Shown here: piece by piece, positions 22,614 through 29,205 of the stretch
Layout of the letters: each line of letters opens with the position of its first letter
How positions within the stretch are numbered: position 1 is the first letter of the stretch
Assembly: GCA_045540015.1 (NCBI GenBank)
Contig: JAZQGP010000007.1
Coordinates: forward strand, 1-40,116
Reading direction: 5' to 3'
DNA length: 40,116 nt
DNA from: UMGS1387 sp045540015
GTDB lineage: Bacteria; Bacillota; Clostridia; Oscillospirales; CAG-382
Notes under the pieces: generated by a model
Seen by the model: the letters and a program-made list of their open reading frames with translations, nothing else
What the model was told of the DNA's origin: nothing
The model's database searches: none
Program-made: the position numbers and the translations under genes

Positions 22614-22670
22614 ATTTACGCTCCTTGTCTTCATTATCAAGATAGTTATGCTTGTTTTATCCTAATATAT

Positions 22671-22699
22671 ATAATAACACAGAAAAAGTAACTTGTAAA
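22671..22699 (-). promoter_or_regulatory. Candidate promoter of the metallophosphoesterase gene
   Basis: On the minus strand TTTACA (22699-22694), a 17-base spacer and TATTAT (22676-22671). The leader to the ATG at 22613 is about 50 bases. Confidence 0.5.
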
Positions 22700-22805
22700 G
22701 TAAAAAAACAAATACTTTAGATAAAGAAAATCGGCTGTTTACAAGTCTGAATTTGTGAAAAAACATATGTGCCTTATGAAATCATTGAATCGTTTTCTCA
22801 TCATT

Positions 22806-23324
22806 TCAAATCTTATATTCCAAGTACAAAAGCTCTATCGGCAAAACGCCGTGGTGCATAACCGTTTTTCTGCCGACAGTTTCAAATCCGAGCTTTGAAT
22901 ACAAACTCTGTGCAGGAAGATTTGTAATGCCTGTATCTATTCTTATAACCTCAAAGCCGTTCTGCTTTGCGTAATCCTTTACAAAATTCACCATGGCTTT
23001 TCCTATCCCCTTGCCTTTTTGATTGGGGTCAACGCAAAGGGTGTGTATAACAAGAACTTTTTCGTTACACGCCTTATATTTCCACGGCATTTCTCTATAT
23101 GCCTCTGCCTGATTGCTGTTAATTATCATGCTTGCCGAAACTTCCCCGTTTTCCTCGTAAACGAACATTGTTCCAAGCGGCACTGCCGTTTCAGGCTCAT
23201 GAGATGTCGGGTACACGCCCTTTTTCCAGCCTGTATACGAAACCGTTTCGCTTTCAAAATCGATTAGCTTGTCATATATGTCTGCCACCCTTTTTATATC
23301 GTTTTGCGTTGCTTTTCTTATCAT
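22806..23324 (-). CDS. GNAT-family N-acetyltransferase
   Basis: The 172-residue protein is a single GNAT domain. It begins MIRKATQNDIKRVADIYDKL, typical of the fold. Strand 4 and the acetyl-CoA loop read VIHTLCVDPNQKGKGIGKAMVNF near residues 91-113 (Q-K-G-x-G-I-G, motif A). It ends with LPAQSLYSKLGFETVGR near 137-153. Substrate unknown; the family includes small-molecule and protein acetyltransferases. GGAG lies 8 bases before the ATG. It starts 12 bases after the YitT-type gene stop, so the two are probably cotranscribed from the promoter at 24212-24239. Confidence 0.88.
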   Translation of the reverse strand: MIRKATQNDIKRVADIYDKLIDFESETVSYTGWKKGVYPTSHEPETAVPLGTMFVYEENGEVSASMIINSNQAEAYREMPWKYKACNEKVLVIHTLCVDPNQKGKGIGKAMVNFVKDYAKQNGFEVIRIDTGITNLPAQSLYSKLGFETVGRKTVMHHGVLPIELLYLEYKI

Positions 23325-23336
23325 GGTTATAGCTCC

Positions 23337-24173
23337 TTATTTGTACACATGAAATCCGTTTCCGACAATCTGCGAGGACTCGGAAAAGATTATAAACGCA
23401 TCTTTATCTATTTCAAGAATTTTGCGCTGAAACTCAGGCGTTTCGTGGTCTTTGAGGGCGCAAACGAGCATTTTTGTGTTGCCGTGTGTATACGCACCGA
23501 CTGCATCAACAACCGTAACGCCTCTGGGTGAGCTTGACACGAGCTTTTCCGATATTTCCTCTCCTTTATTACTTACAACAAATGCAAGCTTTGAAATGTT
23601 CAGCTTTCGTATAAGCATGTCTATCGAAAAAGTAGAAACAAAAAGTGCAAGTATGCCGTAAAGCGAAAGCTCCATGTTTCTGAACACCAAAAGAGAAGTG
23701 AAAATTACGGCACCGTCAACAAACATGAGAAGCTTACCTATCGGAAAATGAGAAAACTTATACTGAATAAGTCTTCCGAGAATATCCGTGCCGCCTGTTG
23801 ATGCGCCGTATGCAAGAGCAAGACCTATACCAACGCCGTACAGCACAGCACCGAAAAGCGTTGCAAGAAGCACGTTATCCGTAACGGGAGGCAGATATGA
23901 AAAAAGCTGTATAAGAAAAGACAAAAGCCCCGAACATACAAGCGTTCTGATAATAAAACCTTTACCGAGAATTTTAAGTCCCACTACAAGCAGGAAAATG
24001 TTTATTGCTGCGTTTGAAAGACCGGGCTGAACGCCAATCGAATGGTAAAGGATTGTCGAAATACCAGACACACCGCCCGATACGATTTTATTCGGAAGAT
24101 AAAAAAGGCTTATAGCCGCCGCCGTCATGACAACGCCTATAAATACGAAAAAATATGATTTTTTACTGTTCAT
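23337..24173 (-). CDS. YitT-family membrane protein (DUF161 + DUF2179)
   Basis: The protein (278 residues) has about six hydrophobic helices, with the family blocks LPNKIVSGGVSGISTIL near residues 27-43 and YGASTGGTDILGRLIQYK near 122-139. A soluble DUF2179 domain closes it (about 195-278: ISKLAFVVSNKGEEISEKL, RGVTVVDAVGAYTHGNTKML, FIIFSESSQIVGNGF). This is the standard layout of the YitT group of Firmicutes. Their molecular function is still poorly defined; the C-terminal domain resembles ACT-like ligand-binding folds. The open frame reaches 24239, but that lies inside the predicted -35 box, so ATG 24173 is chosen; the ribosome site GGGTG is weak. The GNAT gene follows after 12 bases. Confidence 0.88.
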   Translation of the reverse strand: MNSKKSYFFVFIGVVMTAAAISLFYLPNKIVSGGVSGISTILYHSIGVQPGLSNAAINIFLLVVGLKILGKGFIIRTLVCSGLLSFLIQLFSYLPPVTDNVLLATLFGAVLYGVGIGLALAYGASTGGTDILGRLIQYKFSHFPIGKLLMFVDGAVIFTSLLVFRNMELSLYGILALFVSTFSIDMLIRKLNISKLAFVVSNKGEEISEKLVSSSPRGVTVVDAVGAYTHGNTKMLVCALKDHETPEFQRKILEIDKDAFIIFSESSQIVGNGFHVYK

Positions 24174-24211
24174 AAAAACACCCGCCGACAAATATTTTCT
24201 GTGCAATACAC

Positions 24212-24239
24212 ATTGTACCATATACACAGTTTTTGTCAA
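24212..24239 (-). promoter_or_regulatory. Promoter of the yitT-like/GNAT unit
   Basis: On the minus strand TTGACA (24239-24234), a 16-base spacer and TACAAT (24217-24212). It excludes start codons further upstream in the frame. Confidence 0.65.
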
Positions 24240-24300
24240 CGGGTGAAAAAGTATTTATTGTAAAGTTTTGTAAACATATCATTCAACACATAAAACCTAT

Positions 24301-24322
24301 GGGCGGCCCTGCGTGGTCGCCC
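24301..24322. repeat. GC-rich palindrome, intergenic repeat-like
   Basis: GGGCGGCC and GGTCGCCC pair around a 6-base loop with one G-U pair. It lies between the SOD gene and the YitT promoter. The element at 35388-35413 has a very similar stem (GGGTGGCC with GGTCGCCC), which suggests a dispersed intergenic repeat. Confidence 0.55.
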
Positions 24323-24356
24323 GCATACATTGGGTTTGTTTTTATTTGTACTTTTT

Positions 24357-24791
24357 CTACGCCATTCTTATCTCTCCACATGCAATTTTAGTGCCTGCGT
24401 TTCCCGAGGGCTGCGTTGTAAAATCGTCGCGGTCACTATGGATAACAAGCGTTCTTCCGACTATATCTCTTATCATAAATCTGTCGGTTATCACAGCCAT
24501 ATAAGCTTTTCCGCTGTAAGACATCAGCGGCGGCAGATCGCCCTCATGCAGGGGATGCTCAAGCTTTGCAGTGTTGAAATGTCCTCCCGTTCCGGCAAAC
24601 CCCTCTCCATCGCAGACACGTCCTTCATGAATATGCAAGCCGAAAAAACCTTTTTTATTTTGGCTTGGAAGTCCTGTGACATTTACAACAACAAGAACCC
24701 CGTCTACTCTCTGATAAAACCTTGCGTATCCGCGAAGCAAGGGCGCGTCCGTTCCGCCCTTTATTTTGGCATATGCCCTGTTTCTTTGCAT
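24357..24791 (-). CDS. Cu/Zn superoxide dismutase-family protein, cytosolic form
   Basis: The 144-residue protein matches the Cu/Zn SOD fold in length and motifs: FFGLHIHEGRVC near residues 49-60 (two copper-ligand histidines), GGHFN near 69-73 (bridging His), HPLHEGDLPPL near 79-89 (zinc-side His and nearby Asp), and VIHSDRDDFTTQPSGNAG near 116-133 (copper His and active-site loop), then KIACGEI with the second cysteine. The ligand set looks complete. Unlike most bacterial SodC there is no signal peptide, so it stays in the cytosol. This short form is found in Clostridia, and SOD activity of this group is assumed from family. The ribosome site GGGAG sits inside a 12-base-pair hairpin followed by a T-run (24793-24830), so translation or readthrough may be controlled. 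Confidence 0.85.
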   Translation of the reverse strand: MQRNRAYAKIKGGTDAPLLRGYARFYQRVDGVLVVVNVTGLPSQNKKGFFGLHIHEGRVCDGEGFAGTGGHFNTAKLEHPLHEGDLPPLMSYSGKAYMAVITDRFMIRDIVGRTLVIHSDRDDFTTQPSGNAGTKIACGEIRMA

Positions 24792-24792
24792 A

Positions 24793-24830
24793 AAAAATCA
24801 CTCCCTTTACATTATGCTATGCAAAGGGAG
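24793..24830 (-). terminator. Hairpin with T-run overlapping the SOD ribosome site
   Basis: The minus strand pairs CTCCCTTTGCAT with ATGTAAAGGGAG (12 base pairs, loop AGCATA, one G-U), followed by TGATTTTTT and then the SOD ATG. It can act as a terminator for the upstream esterase operon. It also hides the SOD ribosome site in the stem. Confidence 0.7.
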
Positions 24831-24881
24831 CGGATAGGGTTATTAGGTTAATTTTCTTCTGTTGTATGTATAATTTATCTC

Positions 24882-25622
24882 TTAAAGATTTTCAAACGCC
24901 GTTCTTATTGCAGCATCGGGAGTTGATTTTTCAACAAACACTTTATTCTTATCCTCAAGCTTTGTAAACTCGTTATAATAACGAACGCCGAACTCGCGAA
25001 GTCCCTTTGCGCTAAAATGCAGATTGTCGGCATTTGCAGTAAGTCCCTTTGCCGATACAAAGCCCGTCATTTCGCGCTTTTTGCATATCCTCTCAAGTGC
25101 GTCGTTTACATGCGGGTAATTTTTAAGTCCGTGGTCTTCGAGAAAGTCTCCAAGACCTCCGAGCAAAAACGGCACGTCGTAAAGGTTAAGTCTCTTTCTG
25201 AATTCATCAAGTATCACTGTCAGCTTTTCCTCATAATTCGGATAAAGATGATCAGCGCAGTCACTTTCGCCCTGATGCCACAAAACTCCCGCTATTGTCG
25301 ATGTACGCTGTGCAAGCTTTGCCATATTGCAAGCATTGTCAAACAGCAGTCCTCCGACCTGCCACTGGTCAAGCGTTGTGCCTCCGTGAGCACATGGTAT
25401 AAGTCCAACCTCAACATCCTTCTCCTTTGAATAAAGGTCGGCAAAGCTCTCCGAGAGATTTATTCCGGATGCCGGTCCGTCGGGGTTTACGGGGACATAA
25501 AAATATTGCCAGCGTCCGTTTCTGAGAACACGAATTTTCCCGTTTACAATAGGTTCAACCTCGCTTTGAAAACCTCTGCCTGCCATATTTGACTGTCCGA
25601 TTAAAAGAAATGAATGTATCAT
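24882..25622 (-). CDS. SASA-domain carbohydrate esterase (SGNH type)
   Basis: The 246-residue protein is a single SASA/CE6-like SGNH hydrolase. Block I is LLIGQSNMAGRG at residues 6-17, with nucleophile Ser11. PCAHGGTTLDQW near 76-87 provides the oxyanion region. WHQGESD near 114-120 is the typical middle block of this group. The end block reads ADNLHFSAKGLREFG near 207-221, with the catalytic Asp/His pair. Members remove acetyl groups from sialic acid or xylan; here it is most likely a carbohydrate acetylesterase. There is no signal peptide, so it would act inside the cell on imported sugars. The ribosome site GAGGTG lies at the end of the upstream amidotransferase gene, only 3 bases before this start, so the two are coupled. 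Confidence 0.83.
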   Translation of the reverse strand: MIHSFLLIGQSNMAGRGFQSEVEPIVNGKIRVLRNGRWQYFYVPVNPDGPASGINLSESFADLYSKEKDVEVGLIPCAHGGTTLDQWQVGGLLFDNACNMAKLAQRTSTIAGVLWHQGESDCADHLYPNYEEKLTVILDEFRKRLNLYDVPFLLGGLGDFLEDHGLKNYPHVNDALERICKKREMTGFVSAKGLTANADNLHFSAKGLREFGVRYYNEFTKLEDKNKVFVEKSTPDAAIRTAFENL

Positions 25623-25625
25623 TTT

Positions 25626-26276
25626 TTACACCTCACACATTTCCACGAAATGCTCGAAAATCTTAATTCCATCCACTGCATGACCAACCTTTTTATCAAG
25701 GCTTATCCGTTCCGGATGCCACTGCACCGCAAATATCGGCAAAGATTCATGCTGTATTCCCTCGATTATTCCGTCATCCGATACAAGCGTTACACGAAAA
25801 CCGTCTGCAACCTTATCTATTGCCTGATGATGAGCACTGTTGACCGTGAAGTATTCTCCGTACAGTTTTTTGACTATACTTTCACCGACTGCCATCACAC
25901 CGTGAAACCTGTCGGTTTCTTCTGCCCTGTGTACGGAAGCTTTTTCGCCGATATGCTGACAGAGCGTTCCGCCGAAATATGCGTTTATCAGCTGACAGCC
26001 GCGACATATGCCGAATATCGGCTTTCCTTGGTTTACAAAATATTTTATTGCTTCAAGCTCCGCCTTGTCACGCGCATAATCTATCTCGACTGCACCGTTT
26101 ATTTCTTCGCCGTAAATCGACGGGTGAATGTCGTTTCCGCCGCAGACTATAAGTCCGTCGTATCCTTCAAAATTCTCCGGAATATACACAGCATCCGCAA
26201 TCGCTCCGCACGCTTCAACCGGATTTATGTAGTTTTCCTTATTTATATTTACCGTAAGCAGAAGTCTCGCTTTCAT
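25626..26276 (-). CDS. Class I glutamine amidotransferase-like hydrolase (peptidase C26, PuuD-like)
   Basis: The protein (216 residues) has the class I glutamine amidotransferase fold: DGLIVCGGNDIHP near residues 40-52, the nucleophile elbow FGICRGCQLIN with Cys91, NSAHHQAID near 146-154, and VQWHPERI near 186-193 (catalytic His, followed by Glu). The PuuD group hydrolyses gamma-glutamyl compounds such as gamma-glutamyl-GABA. The glycan-related neighbours leave open a different amide substrate. The frame is open up to 26354, but ATG 26276 with GGGAGA 9 bases upstream is preferred. It is slightly shorter than typical PuuD (about 250), with a compact N terminus. Confidence 0.83.
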   Translation of the reverse strand: MKARLLLTVNINKENYINPVEACGAIADAVYIPENFEGYDGLIVCGGNDIHPSIYGEEINGAVEIDYARDKAELEAIKYFVNQGKPIFGICRGCQLINAYFGGTLCQHIGEKASVHRAEETDRFHGVMAVGESIVKKLYGEYFTVNSAHHQAIDKVADGFRVTLVSDDGIIEGIQHESLPIFAVQWHPERISLDKKVGHAVDGIKIFEHFVEMCEV

Positions 26277-26313
26277 CACATTTTCTCCCTTTTCACCTAA
26301 ATCCTTTACGTTA

Positions 26314-26342
26314 ACTTTATCACAAAACACATCCAAAGTCAA
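26314..26342 (-). promoter_or_regulatory. Promoter of the amidotransferase-esterase unit
   Basis: On the minus strand TTGACT (26342-26337), a 17-base spacer and TAAAGT (26319-26314), ending about 38 bases before the chosen ATG. Confidence 0.5.
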
Positions 26343-26361
26343 CAACAAAAGCACTCAAACA

Positions 26362-26398
26362 CAAGAAAAACAGGCTGTCTCACAAAAAGCAAGACAGC
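26362..26398 (-). terminator. Intrinsic terminator of the GH92 gene
   Basis: GCTGTCT/AGACAGC form a 7-base-pair stem (26374-26380 with 26392-26398), followed on the minus strand by a TGTTTTTCTT tract. It lies about 20 bases after the GH92 stop codon. Confidence 0.7.
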
Positions 26399-26418
26399 TA
26401 TGAAATTGTTCTGTATTT

Positions 26419-28665
26419 TTAATCAAGAAACGTTTCGGGAACATCCATGCCGAAAGTCTTGCAAGGCTCTTTTGAAAGTGTGAACTTCAAAACGCCGCCG
26501 GCAGTTATTTCGGAATAGGTAAGATATGGTCTTGAAAGCTCTTTTCCGTTAAGGCTCATGCTCTCGATATACAGATATTCAAGCGGGTCCTTGTCGCACT
26601 CAACGGTAAATGTATCCGAAACAGTGCAGGAATGATACTTCTTATCAAGCTTTATCTTTGCCTTTTTAAAGAGAGGCGTATTTACAAAATAGGCATCATA
26701 CCCCGGGCAAAGCTGTGCAAAACCGATTGCCGAGAGCACATACCATGCTGAAAGCTGACCTACGTCCTCGTTTCCGCAGAAGCCGTATGCGCCTGTGCTG
26801 TACGCTTCCTTCTGCACACGTCTTGTCCAGTACTGTGTTCTGTGGCACAATCCGAGCATGTTGAAATAGTGCGTTATGTTATGACACGGCTCGTTTGAGT
26901 GGTTATAATCCTCATTCCAAAGCGCAGACATATCCGCTCTTTCAAAGAAGCCCTCAAGAAGCTCTATAGTTCTTTCCTCACCAAACAGCTTTGAAAGACC
27001 TTTAACATCGTACGGCGCAAACCATGACTGCTGAAGTATATTACTCTCAACACAGCCTGTAGTATCATACATATCTTTAATTTCAACAAAATTACCGTCT
27101 TCATCTCTTGGTGCCATAAAGCCAAGCTCGGGGTTGAAATTCTCGCCGTAGCGTTTTACCCGGTTCATGAAATATTCTGCGTCCTCATCTTTGCCCATCG
27201 CCTTTGCAAAACGCGACATTGTGTAGTCGGCAAGCAGATACTCAAGCGTACGGCTGAGAAGATTCGGTTCATATGCATCGTCACGGTACTGAGGTACATC
27301 GCTTCTGATGCTCTCAAACGGCTTTCCGAAAAGCTCTTTGTCGAAATTACTCGAAGCCTTTGCAATTGCGTATGCTTTCTCAGCATCAAAATTGCGTATT
27401 CCCTTGACAAAAGCATCAGCAATAACAATAGTTCCTGGGTCACCTACCATACAGCCGGCATCAATCTGGAGAAGCTCCCATCTCGGGAACGACCTGCCGC
27501 TTTTTTCTGCTATTTCAATAAGCGAATTTGCTTCGTCGTTTACAACGTCGGGACGGATAAGAGCAAGCAACGGAAATTCACTTCTGTAAACATCCCATCC
27601 GCTGAATAAGGTTCTGTGAGTATATTCCTTCGCTATTCTCGGCTTCCGGTCAGCAAGAACAAAACGTCCGTCAGCATCAGCAGCCATTCTCGGGTCAAGC
27701 AGAACATGGTAAAGACAGGTGTAAAATAGCTTTAAATCTATTTCGTCGTTGCCCTCAACGTCCACGATATCAAACACCTTTTCCCATGCATCACTTGCAT
27801 TCTCCGCCATTTTGTCAAAGTCAAAGTCTTTACACTCCTGTGCAAGATTGTTTCTCGCACCGTCAAGGTCTACATAGGAAATACCACATCTTAATACAAC
27901 CGGTTCAGATACACTTCCGAAATGCACCATAAGTCCGGCATCCTCATGTTCAAAGTGAGAAAGCCCTTCATCAGCATATGTTTCGTTTGCGAAAAACTGC
28001 ATTTTAGCAGGAGTAACCGACATTTCCAATGCAAAGAAAAGGTTATATGAGATATTACCTTTGCCTCTTCCGAAGCCGCCGCCTGCAGGAGTACACTTTA
28101 TAACTCCTTCAATTCGTCTGTCATTTACAATATCAACAGTTTCAAAGTCAGCTTTTCCGCCTATTCTTCTCGAAAAGTTGAAAATCGCTCTTGCGTCGGA
28201 GTTTTCGGGATATGTAAAGCGAAGCATTCCCGTGTGTGCAGACGCGGTTGCCTCTGCCAGAATGTCATATCTGTCAAGCTTTACGCAATAATATCCTGCA
28301 CACGGATGCTCGTTTTCATGAGAAAACTGAGACTTCCAGCCCTCTGTTCCCTTTGCAAACGGAATTTCTCTGTTACTTCCGCTTCTGAGATCAGTGTCTC
28401 CAACAGCAGGCATAATCTGAAGATTACCCAAATCTCCGTACCAGCCTATGCCGCTCATGTGGTTAAAGCTGAAGCCCTCTATTGTGTCGTTACAGTAGTT
28501 GTAGCCCGTTCCGTTATCGCCGCCCGTTACGGTGTCGGGTGACAGCTGCACCATGCCAAAAGGTGCGCACGCGCCGGGGTGCGTTTTTCCGCCACCGTGT
28601 GAGCTTGTCCGCTGCTCTCCGCCGACGGTTCCTATCATCGGGTCTACATATCTTGCCTTCTTCAT
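26419..28665 (-). CDS. GH92-family alpha-mannosidase-like glycoside hydrolase
   Basis: The 748-residue protein has the full GH92 length. It begins VDPMIGT, then HGGGKTHPGACAPFGMVQLSPDT near residues 22-44, GTGYNYCND and FSFNHMSGIGWYGDLG near 66-82. The C-terminal part carries YGFCGNEDVGQLSAWYVLSA near 640-660, the family hallmark (GN.D.GQ.SAWY...G). GH92 enzymes are calcium-dependent exo-mannosidases that cut alpha-1,2-, 1,3-, 1,4- or 1,6-linked mannose from N-glycans and yeast mannan. There is no signal peptide, so it probably trims imported oligosaccharides. An upstream ATG (28683) is in frame, but GGGGGA 7 bases before 28665 fits better. The C26 hydrolase and the SASA esterase lie downstream on the same strand but have their own promoter. 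Confidence 0.92.
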   Translation of the reverse strand: MKKARYVDPMIGTVGGEQRTSSHGGGKTHPGACAPFGMVQLSPDTVTGGDNGTGYNYCNDTIEGFSFNHMSGIGWYGDLGNLQIMPAVGDTDLRSGSNREIPFAKGTEGWKSQFSHENEHPCAGYYCVKLDRYDILAEATASAHTGMLRFTYPENSDARAIFNFSRRIGGKADFETVDIVNDRRIEGVIKCTPAGGGFGRGKGNISYNLFFALEMSVTPAKMQFFANETYADEGLSHFEHEDAGLMVHFGSVSEPVVLRCGISYVDLDGARNNLAQECKDFDFDKMAENASDAWEKVFDIVDVEGNDEIDLKLFYTCLYHVLLDPRMAADADGRFVLADRKPRIAKEYTHRTLFSGWDVYRSEFPLLALIRPDVVNDEANSLIEIAEKSGRSFPRWELLQIDAGCMVGDPGTIVIADAFVKGIRNFDAEKAYAIAKASSNFDKELFGKPFESIRSDVPQYRDDAYEPNLLSRTLEYLLADYTMSRFAKAMGKDEDAEYFMNRVKRYGENFNPELGFMAPRDEDGNFVEIKDMYDTTGCVESNILQQSWFAPYDVKGLSKLFGEERTIELLEGFFERADMSALWNEDYNHSNEPCHNITHYFNMLGLCHRTQYWTRRVQKEAYSTGAYGFCGNEDVGQLSAWYVLSAIGFAQLCPGYDAYFVNTPLFKKAKIKLDKKYHSCTVSDTFTVECDKDPLEYLYIESMSLNGKELSRPYLTYSEITAGGVLKFTLSKEPCKTFGMDVPETFLD

Positions 28666-28760
28666 GTCATTTTCCCCCTTCAAAACCCACGTTCATGGTT
28701 CCTTCGGTCTACCCCGAAAATCACACATTTTCATTCTTGTCTTTCGGTGGATTTTATGAA

Positions 28761-28789
28761 AGTATATCACACTAAAAATCCTATGTCAA
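28761..28789 (-). promoter_or_regulatory. Promoter of the GH92 gene
   Basis: On the minus strand TTGACA (28789-28784), a 17-base spacer and TATACT (28766-28761). The leader to ATG 28665 is about 90 bases. Confidence 0.75.
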
Positions 28790-29009
28790 GGTCATTATCC
28801 TTAACACTCAGGAGCTTTTTTGATTATTTTTTCATTACTTCGGGTGTATCAGATTTATTACATACAAAAAGCTGAAAATAGTACAACAAATCTGAATATT
28901 GAAGCATTTTTGTGTGGTAAAAAAGAAATGACGTACTATTCAATTTTTATAAAATCTGCTGTCAGTGAAGGCGTAAAATTGAATATTTCTTAAATCTTCG
29001 CGTAAATTG

Positions 29010-29038
29010 TTGAAAAATGTCGGAATGTATGAGATAAT
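29010..29038 (+). promoter_or_regulatory. Promoter of the GHL10-amidase gene
   Basis: TTGAAA at 29010-29015, 17 bases and GATAAT at 29033-29038. It gives a leader of about 160 bases before ATG 29206. Confidence 0.55.
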
Positions 29039-29039
29039 G

Positions 29040-29131
29040 ATTTCAAGTGAAGCTTGAAATTAGCTAAATTCGCATGATATTTGTAGGTGACATTCACGAA
29101 TGTCCCGAAACGGTCGGTTCGTGAACCGACC
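29040..29131 (+). repeat. Three hairpins in the leader of the GHL10-amidase gene
   Basis: ATTTCAAG/CTTGAAAT (29040-29060), GACATTC/GAATGTC (29089-29104) and GGTCGGTTC/GAACCGACC (29112-29131) are perfect stems of 8, 7 and 9 base pairs. The last two have 2-base nominal loops and look like a dispersed intergenic palindrome rather than a regulatory RNA. Confidence 0.5.
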
Positions 29132-29205
29132 CTGCAAAACCACCCAATCAATAATATATCCGCCCACCAATTCATATACATAGTATCATTACGGAGGTAG
29201 AAAGC

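Larger units (their letters stand above)
28790..29205. other. Divergent intergenic region with a structured leader
   Basis: The left half (28790-29005) is AT-rich and holds nothing recognisable. The right half holds a plus-strand promoter (29010-29038) and three hairpins before the amidase-glycosidase ATG. The short open frames here have no ribosome site. Confidence 0.6.

Noticed and set aside
29134..29190. Sigma-E-like promoter before the GHL10-amidase gene
   Set aside because: A TAATATA-N14-CATATACA arrangement can be drawn, but the -10 box matches only about five of eight positions, while a better sigma-A promoter lies upstream.
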